Positions 41,046 to 51,000 of a DNA stretch of 64,000 nucleotides are shown here, piece by piece. Source of the DNA: an uncultured Roseburia sp. (GTDB lineage Bacteria; Bacillota; Clostridia; Lachnospirales; Lachnospiraceae). The stretch is from contig CAKREH010000004.1 of the NCBI GenBank assembly GCA_934317215.1, positions 67,235-131,234 of the forward strand, in the 5' to 3' direction. The notes under the pieces are model-generated. The model did no database searches, had not been told where the DNA came from, and saw nothing but the letters and a program-made list of their open reading frames with translations. Made by a program: the position numbers and the translations under genes. The stretch's first letter is position 1, and each line of letters begins with the position of its first letter.

Positions 41046-42089
41046 ATGAGTGGTATTGAGTTTGGAAAAACAAAAGAAGGAAACACAGTTACAAAATATC
41101 TGCTGAAAAATAAAAATGGTATGGAAGTTACTGTGATGGATCTTGGGGCAACGATCGTATCCGTGCTCGTGCCGGATAAAAACGGTTTGAAGCGCGATGT
41201 CGTGCTTGGATATGATACACCGCAGGAATACCAGGATCACACCTGTTATTTTGGGGCAGTGATCGGACGTAATGCAAACAGGATCGGCGGAGCGAAAATT
41301 GTTTTGGATGACAGGGAGTATCCGCTTGAAAAAAATGATAATGGAAACAACCTGCACAGTGGAAAAAATGGTTTTAATTCAGTCATCTGGAATGTGGAAC
41401 AGCAGAAAGAAGATGAGATTACATTTTCTTATCTGAGTAAGGATTTAGAACAGGATTTTCCGGGAAATATGACAGCAAAGGTTACTTATACGGTGACAGA
41501 TGACAATGCGCTTTCAATTGCTTATGAGGCAGTTTCCGATCAGACCACAGTTGCTAATTTTACGAACCACGCTTATTTTAATCTGAATGGTCATGATTCC
41601 GGATGTATGGAAGATCAGGAGCTTGAGATTTTAGCATCCTATTATACACCGGTAAAAGATGGCGAAGCGATTCCGACCGGTGATGTGGAAAAGGTTGCCG
41701 GAACACCGATGGATTTCCGCAAGATGAAAAAGATCGGTCAGGATATCGGCGCAGACTTTGAGCAGCTTAAGTTTGTCGGCGGATATGACCACAATTTTGT
41801 ACTGGACAAGGCTGACGGGACAATGCAGCTTGCAGCCCGTGCAAGATCAGAAGAATCCGGTATTTGTATGGACGTTTATACAGACTGTGTCGGTATTCAG
41901 CTGTATGCCGGAAATTTCATTGGAAAACAGACCGGAAAAGGCGGTGCATCTTATGATTCCCGCCACGCATTCTGTCTGGAAACACAGTATTTTCCGAATG
42001 CAGTGAATGAACCGAATTTTAAATCCCCGGTTTTACATGTGGGAGAAACTTATCATTCTCAGACAAAGTATTGTTTTTCTGTGAAGTAA
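41046..42089 (+). CDS. galM: Aldose 1-epimerase
   Basis: This 347-residue mutarotase converts the alpha and beta anomers of free aldoses. GATIVSVLVPDKNG and GAVIGRNANRIGGA are at the start, the catalytic His lies in TNHAYFNLNGH near residue 175, GGYDHNFVLD follows, and the catalytic Glu is in CLETQYFPNAVNEPNF near the end. I chose ATG 41046 with AGGATTAAG ahead; the in-frame ATG 41034 contains that site. It is the last gene of the arabinose cluster, where it would help supply the anomer used by AraA. Confidence 0.92.
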   Translation: MSGIEFGKTKEGNTVTKYLLKNKNGMEVTVMDLGATIVSVLVPDKNGLKRDVVLGYDTPQEYQDHTCYFGAVIGRNANRIGGAKIVLDDREYPLEKNDNGNNLHSGKNGFNSVIWNVEQQKEDEITFSYLSKDLEQDFPGNMTAKVTYTVTDDNALSIAYEAVSDQTTVANFTNHAYFNLNGHDSGCMEDQELEILASYYTPVKDGEAIPTGDVEKVAGTPMDFRKMKKIGQDIGADFEQLKFVGGYDHNFVLDKADGTMQLAARARSEESGICMDVYTDCVGIQLYAGNFIGKQTGKGGASYDSRHAFCLETQYFPNAVNEPNFKSPVLHVGETYHSQTKYCFSVK

Positions 42090-42172
42090 CAGGCAGTATG
42101 CTCAGACGTAGATCTGTCAGCATGAATAAAAGATGATGTATAAAACAGTGCTGCATCTATTTGAAGAATTCG

Positions 42173-42304
42173 ATGACTGCCAATGCGTTCGAGGAGGATC
42201 GCAAGCGTGCACTTGAGGTAGGTATGGATGGTTATATCACAAAGCCGATCCACATGGAGAGTGTGTTAGATGCGCTGCCGGAGGGGGTTGCAGGGAAACA
42301 TTGA
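42173..42304 (+). pseudogene. C-terminal scrap of a response-regulator receiver domain
   Basis: The 43 codons from 42173 to the TGA at 42302-42304 read MTANAFEEDRKRALEVGMDG then YITKPIHMESVLDAL. This is the last third of a receiver domain as found at the end of hybrid histidine kinases, including the conserved Lys-Pro. The phospho-accepting Asp and everything before are missing, and no ribosome site precedes the ATG. The sequence before it (42090-42172) shows nothing recognisable. Confidence 0.85.
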
Positions 42305-42325
42305 AAGAAAACTGATTGATACGAA

Positions 42326-42376
42326 TTGACAATGGTTATGTATGGTTATATTATGAATATAACCGTGCATAACCAT
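42326..42376 (+). promoter_or_regulatory. Promoter embedded in a 45-bp palindrome
   Basis: TTGACA (42326-42331), a 17-bp spacer and TATTAT (42349-42354) form a consensus-like promoter. From 42332 to 42376 the DNA is an inverted repeat with 21-bp arms around ATG; only two positions differ and both would pair as G-U in RNA. The palindrome covers the spacer, the -10 and the start point, so a bound dimer would block transcription. Five T follow the right arm (42376-42380), so read from upstream it could also act as a terminator. Confidence 0.75.
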
Positions 42377-42418
42377 TTTTGATGCATAGGAGTATGAGAT
42401 TGCAGATGGAGGAATAGA

Positions 42419-44389
42419 ATGCGAAATCCGAAAAATCGTATCAGAGAGATAGATAACCGGTTAGAACAACTGCCGAAGGGAACACTGACTTATAAGAATA
42501 TTAACGGTAAAAAACAGCCGTATATCCAGCGGACAGTGGAGGGAAAGTCAGTCAGCTGTTATGTTAAGCTATCACAGCGGGAACAGGTACTGGCAGAGTT
42601 TGAAGAACGGGGAAAGCTTTCGGAAGAGAAAAAGCGGCTGCTTGCGTATGTGGATGGACTGCAGAATATTTTAAAACGAAATCCATATCTGAATGCGGGA
42701 GTCGGGTGCGGATATCAGGATTTTAAAGATTTTGCATGTGGCAGACAGTTTTATGTGGATAAGACACATTTTATTGCAGAATGGGTTTACAGGGATGCAA
42801 AAGTCACGCTGATCACGAGACCAAGAAGATTTGGCAAGACGACGCTTCTTAGTACAGTTGAGACTTTTTTTGATCCGAGATTTGCAGACCATCCGGAATA
42901 TTTTGAAAAGTTAAGGGTCTGGGGGGATAAAGAGATTCGAAAACTGTTTGGAATGGTTCCTGTTATTTCCATCAGTTTTGGGAACTGTAAGGGAGCAGAC
43001 TATAAACAGGCGGTAAAAGGAATTGCAGACAGTTTTTATAATATGTATGAAGCACACAGATATCTGCTGAAAAGCACCAGACTGGAAGCGGAGGATCTAA
43101 AGGAATATAAGAGTCTGAGAGAACTGTTCCGTGCGGGAGATACCGGAAGAATTGAAATTGCAATACAGAGGCTGTGCCGTCTCGTCTATCTGCACTACCA
43201 GATCCTGCCGGTCATTTTAGTGGATGAATATGATACACCTCTGCTTGAAGCATATACGGATGGGTACTGGAGTGAGATGATCGGTACCTGTCGTCAGTTA
43301 TTTCACAGTACATTTAAGGAAAATCCTTACTATGCGAGGGCTTTGATTACCGGAGTGACGAAGGTTTCAAAAAATTCGCTGTTTTCGGATCTGAATAACC
43401 TTGAAACGGATACGGTTACCTGCGATGCTTACAGTGATTGCTTCGGTTTTACGGAACAGGAAGTAATGGATGCATTAAAGTGCCAGAACATGGATACGAT
43501 GCATGATGTGAAAGAAATGTATGATGGATTTATTTTTGGAAAACAAAAAGATATGTATAATCCGTGGTCCATCTGTAATTATATGAGGTCCGGGGAATTG
43601 CAGTCCTACTGGATCAATACCAGCAGTAACAAACTGATCGGGGAGATCATCCGCAGACATCCTGTGCGTAGCAAACATGAGATCGAACAGCTTATGGCAG
43701 GGGAAATCATTCATAAAGAGATCAATGAAAATGTCACGTTTCAATATCTTGACGGTGACGAGAACAGTTTGTGGTCACTTTTTCTGGCAGTTGGCTATAT
43801 TAAAGCGGAAAATGTTATAAAGCAGGGAGAGAGCACATGGTGCGATATGTCGGTCACAAACCGGGAAGTGATGGGAATGTTCCGCTATGAAATCCTTGCG
43901 ATGTTTGAAAATGGAAATGCCGTTTATAATGATTTTACAAAAGCACTGCTCTCACACCGCATGGAAGATCTGAATGATATTTTGCTGGATATTGCATACA
44001 CTTCCATGAGTTATTTTGATGTTGGAAAATGTCCCCCGGAGCGTACACTGGAAAATTTTTATCATGGACTGGTGTTAGGACTCATCGTATCTCTGCGGGA
44101 TCAATACCGGATCGTATCAAACAGGGAAAGCGGACAGGGGAGGTATGATATCGCAATGTATCCGTTAGAGAGAAATAAGGATGCATTTATCATGGAGTTC
44201 AAAGTGTTTGATGCGAAAAAAGAACGGAGTTTAGAGCAGACAGCCGCGAATGCATTAAAGCAGATCGAAGAGAAAAATTATGAGGCGGATCTGATCGCGG
44301 CAGGCATCGGACGGGGACAAATCTATAAACTCGGATTTGCATTTCAGGGCAAAGATGTGCTGGTGGTTTCAGGTGAAAATGGGGTATAA
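42419..44389 (+). CDS. AAA-ATPase-like protein with C-terminal PD-(D/E)XK nuclease domain and extra N-terminal domain
   Basis: This 656-residue protein has three parts. Residues 1-80 carry LPKGTLTYKNINGKKQPYI, like a small domain (DUF6788-like) usually found alone or with recombinases. Residues ~95-400 are an AAA-ATPase-like domain (PF09820 type) with Walker A in TRPRRFGKTTLLS, Walker B in VILVDEYDTPL, and ITGVTKVSKNSLFSDLNNL. Residues ~520-650 are a PD-(D/E)XK nuclease-like domain (PF08011 type) with GRYDIAMYPLERN followed by FIMEFKVFD. Its function is unknown; the family is amplified in gut Bacteroidetes and clostridia. The start lies after GGAGGAAT. It has a strong palindromic promoter. 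The broken relative at 16459 lacks the Walker A region and the nuclease. Confidence 0.82.
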   Translation: MRNPKNRIREIDNRLEQLPKGTLTYKNINGKKQPYIQRTVEGKSVSCYVKLSQREQVLAEFEERGKLSEEKKRLLAYVDGLQNILKRNPYLNAGVGCGYQDFKDFACGRQFYVDKTHFIAEWVYRDAKVTLITRPRRFGKTTLLSTVETFFDPRFADHPEYFEKLRVWGDKEIRKLFGMVPVISISFGNCKGADYKQAVKGIADSFYNMYEAHRYLLKSTRLEAEDLKEYKSLRELFRAGDTGRIEIAIQRLCRLVYLHYQILPVILVDEYDTPLLEAYTDGYWSEMIGTCRQLFHSTFKENPYYARALITGVTKVSKNSLFSDLNNLETDTVTCDAYSDCFGFTEQEVMDALKCQNMDTMHDVKEMYDGFIFGKQKDMYNPWSICNYMRSGELQSYWINTSSNKLIGEIIRRHPVRSKHEIEQLMAGEIIHKEINENVTFQYLDGDENSLWSLFLAVGYIKAENVIKQGESTWCDMSVTNREVMGMFRYEILAMFENGNAVYNDFTKALLSHRMEDLNDILLDIAYTSMSYFDVGKCPPERTLENFYHGLVLGLIVSLRDQYRIVSNRESGQGRYDIAMYPLERNKDAFIMEFKVFDAKKERSLEQTAANALKQIEEKNYEADLIAAGIGRGQIYKLGFAFQGKDVLVVSGENGV

Positions 44390-44417
44390 TCCATATATAC
44401 GAAAGAGGGGAAAAAAG

Positions 44418-45140
44418 GTGAACCAGCAGTTTATCCAGGGAATCAGTATCGACTGGAAAAAGATTGATGAGGATAGTTATCTGCGTAAGATCGGCGCAAT
44501 CCGTGATATTGATACGCTGATGTTTGAGAAACCCATTATTTTTTTTGTCGGGGAAAATGGCAGCGGAAAGTCGACATTGTTAGAAGCAATCGCCGTTGCG
44601 TATGGGTTTAATCCCGAAGGCGGAACGAAGAATTATGTTTTTTTTACATATGATTCCCATTCAGAATTATGCAATGCGGTAAGAGTCATCAAGGGCATCC
44701 GCAGACCAAAGTCGGGATATTTTCTGAGGGCAGAAAGTTTTTACAATGTGGCGACCAAAGAGACAGAATATGCAGATATTGCGCATCCATCTGAAAGATA
44801 TCATGAAAAATCCCATGGGGAGAGTTTTTTAGCGATCGCACAAAAATATATGAGACCGGATGGTATTTATATTTTTGATGAACCGGAGGCGGCACTGTCA
44901 CCACAAAGGCAGCTGACACTGCTCATGGATATTTACCGGTGTGCGAAAGCGGGAGCACAGTTTATCATTGTGACACATTCGCCGATCCTGCTTGGAACTC
45001 CAGATGCGGAGATCTATCAGTTTGACAGCGGGGAAATAAGACGCTGTGAATATGAGGAGACGGACAGCTATATCGTGACGGAAATGTTTATCAATAACAG
45101 GGAGCATCTGCTGCACCGGCTGTTACAGGAACCGGAGTGA
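44418..45140 (+). CDS. Small AAA/ABC-type ATPase (RecF-like), possibly coupled to the nuclease gene
   Basis: This 240-residue protein is a single ATP-binding domain: Walker A FVGENGSGKSTLLEAIAVAY, an ABC-like signature in KSHGESFLAIAQ, Walker B GIYIFDEPEAALSP and the switch His in FIIVTHSPIL. Proteins of this type occur alone or beside nucleases, and some act in defence, but none of that is shown here. I prefer GTG 44418, which has AGAGGGG seven bases ahead and matches the usual N-terminus. ATG 44379, which overlaps the end of the previous gene and has AGGTG ahead, is the alternative. It lies 28 bp after the ATPase/nuclease gene with no terminator between, so they form one operon. An inverted repeat (45211-45254) follows. 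Confidence 0.78.
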   Translation: MNQQFIQGISIDWKKIDEDSYLRKIGAIRDIDTLMFEKPIIFFVGENGSGKSTLLEAIAVAYGFNPEGGTKNYVFFTYDSHSELCNAVRVIKGIRRPKSGYFLRAESFYNVATKETEYADIAHPSERYHEKSHGESFLAIAQKYMRPDGIYIFDEPEAALSPQRQLTLLMDIYRCAKAGAQFIIVTHSPILLGTPDAEIYQFDSGEIRRCEYEETDSYIVTEMFINNREHLLHRLLQEPE

Positions 45141-45262
45141 GAAAATAGAGGGTAGCACATAAGATTTGTGCTTACACACAAACTGGATCAGCAAAAACAA
45201 TAAAAAAGAAATCGCATAGATACATGAGCTGTGGTATACTGTGTCTATGCGAATTTATAATA

Positions 45263-45520
45263 GTCTTAGGGCAGCTTAATGCTTATGTAGGATATTATAA
45301 GAAAAATGAGATGATAGAGGGAGATAATCCTCCAGTAGGAATACTGCTTTGTACAGATAAAGGTTCTCAGATGGTAGAATATGCCTTATCTGGAATGGAT
45401 AACCAGTTATTTGTTTCAACCTTTTGTTTCATCATTATTATGGGAAATGACAGTGTAACTTCAAGTTTGGTTAAATATAGAGAGAAATGTTATACCTCGG
45501 CTAAAAAGATACAATATTAG
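45263..45520 (+). pseudogene. Scrap of a DUF1016/YhcG-type PD-(D/E)XK nuclease gene
   Basis: From 45263 the frame reads LGQLNAYVGYYKKNEM, then DNPPVGILLCTDKG and YALSGMDNQLFVS. This is the C-terminal nuclease region of DUF1016 (YhcG) proteins as I know them. After about 45420 the similarity stops and the frame continues with unrelated residues to 45520. The N-terminal two thirds are absent. Nothing recognisable lies in 45521-45687. Confidence 0.75.
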
Positions 45521-45687
45521 ATGTTTTATGAGCAGTATTTGAGTTTATTTTAAATTCAGGTATTGCTTTTTTATTTATGCAAAGTTTCACGGAGCCGCTG
45601 GTATTTTTTTTCATGTTCATTTATAATTGCTGATAGAGAAAACAGGAAAGAACACTCAATGAATCAGAAAGTAGAGAGTATAAACAC

Positions 45688-46677
45688 ATGAAAAAAAGAA
45701 TTTACAGCATGATATTAATATTAATGACCGGACTTTGTGCCGGATGTGGCAAAGAAGGAGTAAAAAATAATAATACAGGAATAGAAAGCGAATCTTCCCA
45801 GGTGGAAGATTCGGTCAGTTTTGAAAATACAGAAGACACAGAAGACACAGAAAGCACAGAAAATACAGAAAACACAGAAAATACAGAATACAATGACGTC
45901 GTATTAAATGAAGAAACGGAAACGGATTTTACTTATGACTATTCGGAGGACATCAAAGCGGATGTTGACAATGTGGTATCAGGTTCCGCATCACTGCAGG
46001 ACGAATTGGAGAATATTGAGAACATCGTAAAGAAGTATACGCCGCTGGCGCAGGCAGCCGAGACACAGACAGAAATGAATCTGTCATCCAGATGGTTTTT
46101 TGACATATGGGATACGGAATTAAATAACCTTTGGAGCAGATTCAGTGATCTGGCAGATCCGCAGACAAAGGAGAAGATCCTTACAGAACAGAGAAACTGG
46201 ATCGACATGAAGGAAGAAGTGACCTTGCTTGACATTGGATCTTACGAAGAAAACGGCAGTATGTATCCGCTTCTTCAGAATTCTTATCTGGAGGAGATCA
46301 CGAAGAACAGGGCTTATGTTATTGCAAATGAGCTGGCAAAGATAAAGGGGGAATCCTTTGTTATGCCGGAAAAATCAGCAAAGTACGGTCTGTTTGTGGA
46401 CAATCAGGGGACTGGCAGCGTATACAGTTCCCTGATCACCAGACAGGGGCTGGAAGGAGAGGATGAAGCGCTTATCTCCATTTACAGAGAGGGAGAAACA
46501 AAAGGAACATTTGTTGACAATGGAAACGGGGAGCTGGCTTTCACATCAGATGACGGAAGTGTAAAAGGAACCATCAAAATCAACGGATGGGATGGCGCAA
46601 GTTTCAAGGTTACAGAGACATCAGGAGAGGCTATTTTTTCTGCAGGAGAGGAGGTCAATTTTCCGTTTGCATTTTGA
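45688..46677 (+). CDS. Lipoprotein with LprI-like (DUF1311) domain
   Basis: This 329-residue protein has a lipoprotein signal with lipobox LCAGC (Cys20), then a Glu/Asn/Thr-rich linker containing a nine-base tandem repeat. Residues ~125-185 match the DUF1311/LprI pattern: SSRWFFDIWDTELNNLWSRF followed by LTEQRNWIDMKEEV. LprI-type domains include lysozyme inhibitors. The last ~110 residues (from SAKYGLFVDNQG) form a separate beta-rich domain that I do not recognise. The ribosome site is poor (GTAGAGAG). It lies in the patchy island and has no functional neighbours. Confidence 0.7.
   Translation: MKKRIYSMILILMTGLCAGCGKEGVKNNNTGIESESSQVEDSVSFENTEDTEDTESTENTENTENTEYNDVVLNEETETDFTYDYSEDIKADVDNVVSGSASLQDELENIENIVKKYTPLAQAAETQTEMNLSSRWFFDIWDTELNNLWSRFSDLADPQTKEKILTEQRNWIDMKEEVTLLDIGSYEENGSMYPLLQNSYLEEITKNRAYVIANELAKIKGESFVMPEKSAKYGLFVDNQGTGSVYSSLITRQGLEGEDEALISIYREGETKGTFVDNGNGELAFTSDDGSVKGTIKINGWDGASFKVTETSGEAIFSAGEEVNFPFAF
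45823..45885 (+). repeat. Seven 9-bp units coding ENT/EDT/EST
   Basis: Seven in-frame units of the form GAA-(AAT/GAC/AGC/AAC)-ACA encode Glu-X-Thr repeats in the linker of the lipoprotein. The unit number may vary between strains by slippage. Confidence 0.85.
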
Positions 46678-46772
46678 CAGCAGTGTTTGATATGCGGTTT
46701 GTAATGATTCAGCGATATAACAGACAAAGAATTATGAAACTCGTAAATTGGAATTTGATGGAGGGAAAGTTA

Positions 46773-47201
46773 ATGGAAAAATTGTCGACAGATGCAGAAA
46801 AGATTATGATTGAAAGATTTGGAAAAGACAATATTATTGCATTGGCAACAACAGTAGATAATAAGCCTTATGTGCGTAGTGTAAATTCGTTTTATGATAA
46901 GGGTTCTTTCTATGTACTTACTTATGGACTCTCAAATAAAGTGAAACAAATTCAACAAAATCCGCTTGTTGCAATTGCAGGAGATTGGTTTACTGCTAAT
47001 GGAAAGGGCATTAACTTGGGTTATTTTGGTAAAGAAGAAAATTTGGATATTGCAGAGAAAATGAGAGTTGCTTTTTCTGAATGGATAAATAACGGTCATA
47101 ATAATTTTGAAGATGAAAATACATGTATCCTTCAAATTGAACTCACTGATGGTGTATTGTTTTCTCATGGAACAAGATATGACATAGATTTTACTGAATA
47201 G
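46773..47201 (+). CDS. Pyridoxamine 5'-phosphate oxidase family protein
   Basis: This 142-residue protein has the split-barrel flavin-binding fold: IIALATTVDNKPYVRSVNS at the start and FYVLTYGLSNKVKQIQQNP in the middle are typical of small PPOX/general stress FMN-binding proteins. It probably binds FMN or F420-like cofactor and reduces an unknown compound. I chose ATG 46773, which has GGAGGGAAAG ahead; the open frame upstream (from 46587) overlaps the lipoprotein gene and is spurious. It and the next gene are clearly richer in A+T than their surroundings, which suggests recent transfer. Confidence 0.8.
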   Translation: MEKLSTDAEKIMIERFGKDNIIALATTVDNKPYVRSVNSFYDKGSFYVLTYGLSNKVKQIQQNPLVAIAGDWFTANGKGINLGYFGKEENLDIAEKMRVAFSEWINNGHNNFEDENTCILQIELTDGVLFSHGTRYDIDFTE

Positions 47202-47234
47202 TTGTACAACTTTCAGTTTATAGAGGGCTTTATT

Positions 47235-47660
47235 ATGAAAAAAAATATGACTGCAGCGCTTTGCCTTACAATGCTTCTTTTCTTTGTTGGATGCGGAAAA
47301 GGGGATATAGCAAAAGTACAAATTGATTATGGGACATCTTCCGTTTATTCAAAAGAGGAGATGGACTCTGCCATTGAGGTTATAGAAAAGCAATTCAGTT
47401 TGTTTGAGGGCTGTGAATTGCATAGTCTTTCTTATATGTCTGATGAAAAATGCAATAATGCCAATAACATTGAATGGATGAATGATTTAAGAACGGATGA
47501 TAATAAAGAAGTCTTTACACAGTGTATTGCTTTTGACAGCAGTTTCCGTTCACCGAAAAGCGGTGGCGGTGCATGGGAGACTGATATGGAATACACTTGG
47601 TCATGGTGGCTTGCACGGAGTGAAGGTGGAGAGTGGAAGTTAATGACTTGGGGATATTGA
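47235..47660 (+). CDS. Small lipoprotein of unknown function
   Basis: This 141-residue protein has a lipoprotein signal with lipobox FFVGC (Cys17) and a mature domain ending in a Trp-rich tail, YTWSWWLARSEGGEWK. The tail recalls DUF4829-type lipoproteins, where a final W..GEWKL..WGY is common, but I cannot confirm the family. I chose ATG 47235, after AGAGGG, rather than TTG 47202. It lies 33 bp after the PPOX gene and shares its A+T-rich composition. Confidence 0.65.
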   Translation: MKKNMTAALCLTMLLFFVGCGKGDIAKVQIDYGTSSVYSKEEMDSAIEVIEKQFSLFEGCELHSLSYMSDEKCNNANNIEWMNDLRTDDNKEVFTQCIAFDSSFRSPKSGGGAWETDMEYTWSWWLARSEGGEWKLMTWGY

Positions 47661-47710
47661 TAAGCGTAAGAAATTCCAGTTGCACGCCAGGCAAAGGGCA
47701 ATTAACCTGA

Positions 47711-48007
47711 GATTTTACCAATCAGGTCGGCATATACATACTGGTGCCGTTTATGGTATATTATCTGGTCGCAGATATCGGAATGTCTGTGGTAATTGTC
47801 TATCTGATTTTTACCGGGCGGTTTGCATTACCGAAATGGATGGCTGTTTTTCAGCCGGTTGGAGGTTTACTGTTAAGTGGAATTTTTATGGAGATACCGT
47901 TTGTCTGGTGTAACGATCTTGCAGTTGCATTTGAAAGTATGGGGCATTTGCTGATGTTTCTGGCGGCATTTCTTTTATTACAGGATAACATTTTTCAAAA
48001 GAAATAA
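47711..48007 (+). pseudogene. 3' fragment of a polytopic membrane protein gene
   Basis: The frame from 47711 to the stop at 48005-48007 encodes about 98 residues with three membrane segments: FMVYYLVADIGMSVVIVYLI, then LPKWMAVFQPVGGLLLSGIF, and HLLMFLAAFLLL. A TGA precedes it at 47708-47710, and there is no start or ribosome site at the expected place (GTG 47744 is inside the domain). It looks like the C-terminal half of a larger six- or seven-helix protein, perhaps of the DUF6796 type. The addB gene starts 45 bp later. Confidence 0.6.
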
Positions 48008-48052
48008 TGTGTGATACAATATTTTAAGATTGAATTTTCAGGAGAAAAACAG

Positions 48053-51000
48053 ATGTCCCTACAATTTATATTTGGCAATTCAGGCAGCGGAAAATCGGAT
48101 TTTCTGTATGATTCCGTGCTGAAACAGGCAAAAGAGAATAAAGAGCAGCAGTTTCTGATCATTGTGCCGGAGCAGTTCACCATGCAGACACAGCGGGAAC
48201 TGGTCGAGAGACAGGCGCAGCATGCAATTATGAACGTGGATGTGCTCAGTTTTGCGAGACTGGCATACCGCGTCTTTGATGACCTTGGAAAACAAAATGT
48301 GGTTGTGCTGGAAGAGACCGGAAAAAATCTCGTTCTGCGCAAGGTGGCGGAACAGAAAAAAGCAGAACTGAAAGTCCTTGGCGCGAACATGAATAAGATG
48401 GGGTATGTCGGTGAGGTAAAATCCCTGATCTCAGAGCTGATGCAGTATAATGTCCGTCCGGATGCGCTGGCAGAGTTTTTGGAGAAAGAACCGCTTGGGG
48501 AGGGACTGCGCTTAAAAATGCAGGATGTCCTTACGATGTATCAGGGATTTACGGAGTATTTAAAAGGCAGGTATATCACGGCGGAGGAAGTGTTAGAACT
48601 TCTTTATGATGTGGCAGAAGAGTCCGAACTGCTTCGTAATAGTGTGATCGTGTTGGACGAGTTTACCGGATTTACACCGATCCAGAACCGTCTGATGGAA
48701 AAACTGCTCATGCTGGCAAAAAAGGTCAGCGTCTCTGTCACAATGGATGTCAGGGAAGATTTTTATCAGTGCAGGGGTGTGCATGAGCTTTTTGCCATGA
48801 GTAAAAAAACGGTGGCATCACTGCTAAAAGTGGCAGAACTTTGCAAAGTTCCTGTGGAGGAGCCGCTGGTACTGCCGACCGGAAAAAAGAGGCGCTATGC
48901 CAATGCCGCCGACCTTTATTTTATGGAGCAGAATCTCTTCCGACCGGGTGCGGGAAGTTACAGATATAAAGCAGCGGAACGATCAAAAAGCAGTGTGGAA
49001 AAACAGGAAGAACAGATGGATCACAGGATAGAGGAAATATCACATATCCGCATCACGTCTCTGAAAAATCCGAGGGAAGAATTAAAATTTGCAGCCCGTG
49101 AAATCGTGCGTCTGACGAGGGAGGGAGGCTTCCGTTACCGTGATATTGCGGTCGTGACAGGGGATGTGCAGCAGTATGGCAATTATGTGCCGGAGATCTT
49201 TGAACAGTATCATATCCCGTACTTTATCGATCAGACGAAAAATATTTTGTTCCACCCGTTTATCGAGTGTATCCGCGCAATTTTAGAGACGATCGAGTAT
49301 GATTTTTCTTATGAAAGTGTGTTCCGTTTTTTGCGGTGCGGGCTGGCAGCAAGGATCGTGAGCGGGGCAAAAAATTCATGCAAGAAGTCAGATCCGGCTG
49401 CGAAGCAGGAACGTAACGGAGACACTGGTGAAAATATTGCCATGCAGTCAGATACAATGGACTGCACAGCAGAAAATCTGATACATCAGTGTGAAACAGG
49501 ATCCCATGGACTTACAGAACAGGAGATCGACCGTCTGGAAAATTATGTCCTCGCACGGGGCATCCGAGGTGCGTCCCGTTGGAGTAAACCGTGGACATTT
49601 GTAATGCCGGACGGAACATTAGAGGATATGGCACGGTTAAATGAGATCCGTGAGGCAATTTATGAGAATTTCAAGCTGCTGCTTGATGCATTCCGTGGAA
49701 AAGACAATACGGTCAGCACACAGACCTATGAGTTATACAGTCTGATCAGACGGCTTGACATGGAGCAGTTATTAAGGGAGCGTGGAAACTTTTTTGAGGT
49801 GCATGGCAATCAGGCGCGGGCAAAGGAATATGACCAGATCTATAAAATTGTGATGGATCTGCTCGATAAAGTGACATCCCTGCTTGGCGATGAGAAGATG
49901 ACAGTCCGGGAATACAGTGATATCTTAGATGCCGGATTTGAGGCGGCAAAAGTTGGCATTATCCCACCAGGCAACGACACGGTGACAGTCGGGGATATCG
50001 AGAGAACCCGTTTGAACCATGTAAAAATCTTATTTTTTGTCGGTGTCAACGACGGAGTTGTGCCGAAGGCTGGAAAACAGGGTGGCATTATTTCCCAGTT
50101 TGAGCGCGAAAAGATGGCAGAATATCATCTGGAACTGGCGCCGGGCGCAAGGGAAAAGGTATTTATCCAGAAGTTTTACCTGTATCTAAATATGACAAAA
50201 CCGTCCGAGCGGCTGTATGTGACATTCTGCCGTGTCAATTCCGATGGAAAAGCGTTGCGCCGTTCGTATCTGATCGGGACACTTTTAAAATTGTTTCCAC
50301 AGCTTGTGGTGGAAGAACCGTCCGAGGAGGAGACATTAGAAGGTGCACTGACTGCGGAGAGTGCCCTGCCGTTTCTGATGGAAGGGCTGACAAAACCGGT
50401 AGAGGATGAAGAGGCATGGACTGCACTTTTGGCATGGTACCTGTCGGATGAGGGAGACCGGGAAAAAGCGCTGCAGCTTTTTGATGCGGCGTTTGGCGTC
50501 CATAAAGATGATGCGGTCAGCAAGGCAGTCACGAAGGCTTTGTATGGGAATACCCTGGAAAACAGTGTGACAAGGCTCGAACAGTTTGCTGCCTGTGCGT
50601 TTGCACATTATTTAAGCTATGGACTGCGGCTTAGAGAGCGCGAACTGCAGCAGTTTGCAAGCGTGGATATGGGAAATATTTATCATGATGTGTTAGAGCG
50701 CTTTGCAAAGGGCATAGAGATGTCGGATTATACCTGGTTTGACATCCCGGAGGAAGCGCAGGAAGCCCTGCTTTCCCAGAGTATGGAAGATGCGATCGCA
50801 GGCAGCGGAATCGGGGACGTGTTCGAGGATGCAAGAAACAGCTATCTGTTAAAACGGATGGAGGCAACGGCAAAGCGGACGATCTGGGCGCTGATGTTAC
50901 AGGTGCGGAAAGGAAAGTTTGTGCCGAGCGGTTTTGAGGTGTCGTTTTCGCGCGCCGGGCGGCTGGATGCGGTGCAGTTTCAACTGGGTGAAGATGAAAA

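Noticed and set aside
46587..46772. Long N-terminal extension of the PPOX gene
   Set aside because: It overlaps the end of the lipoprotein gene, and a strong ribosome site stands directly before ATG 46773.
47680..47913. A 77-codon frame overlapping the membrane-protein fragment
   Set aside because: It is in a different frame from the clear hydrophobic segments and has no ribosome site.
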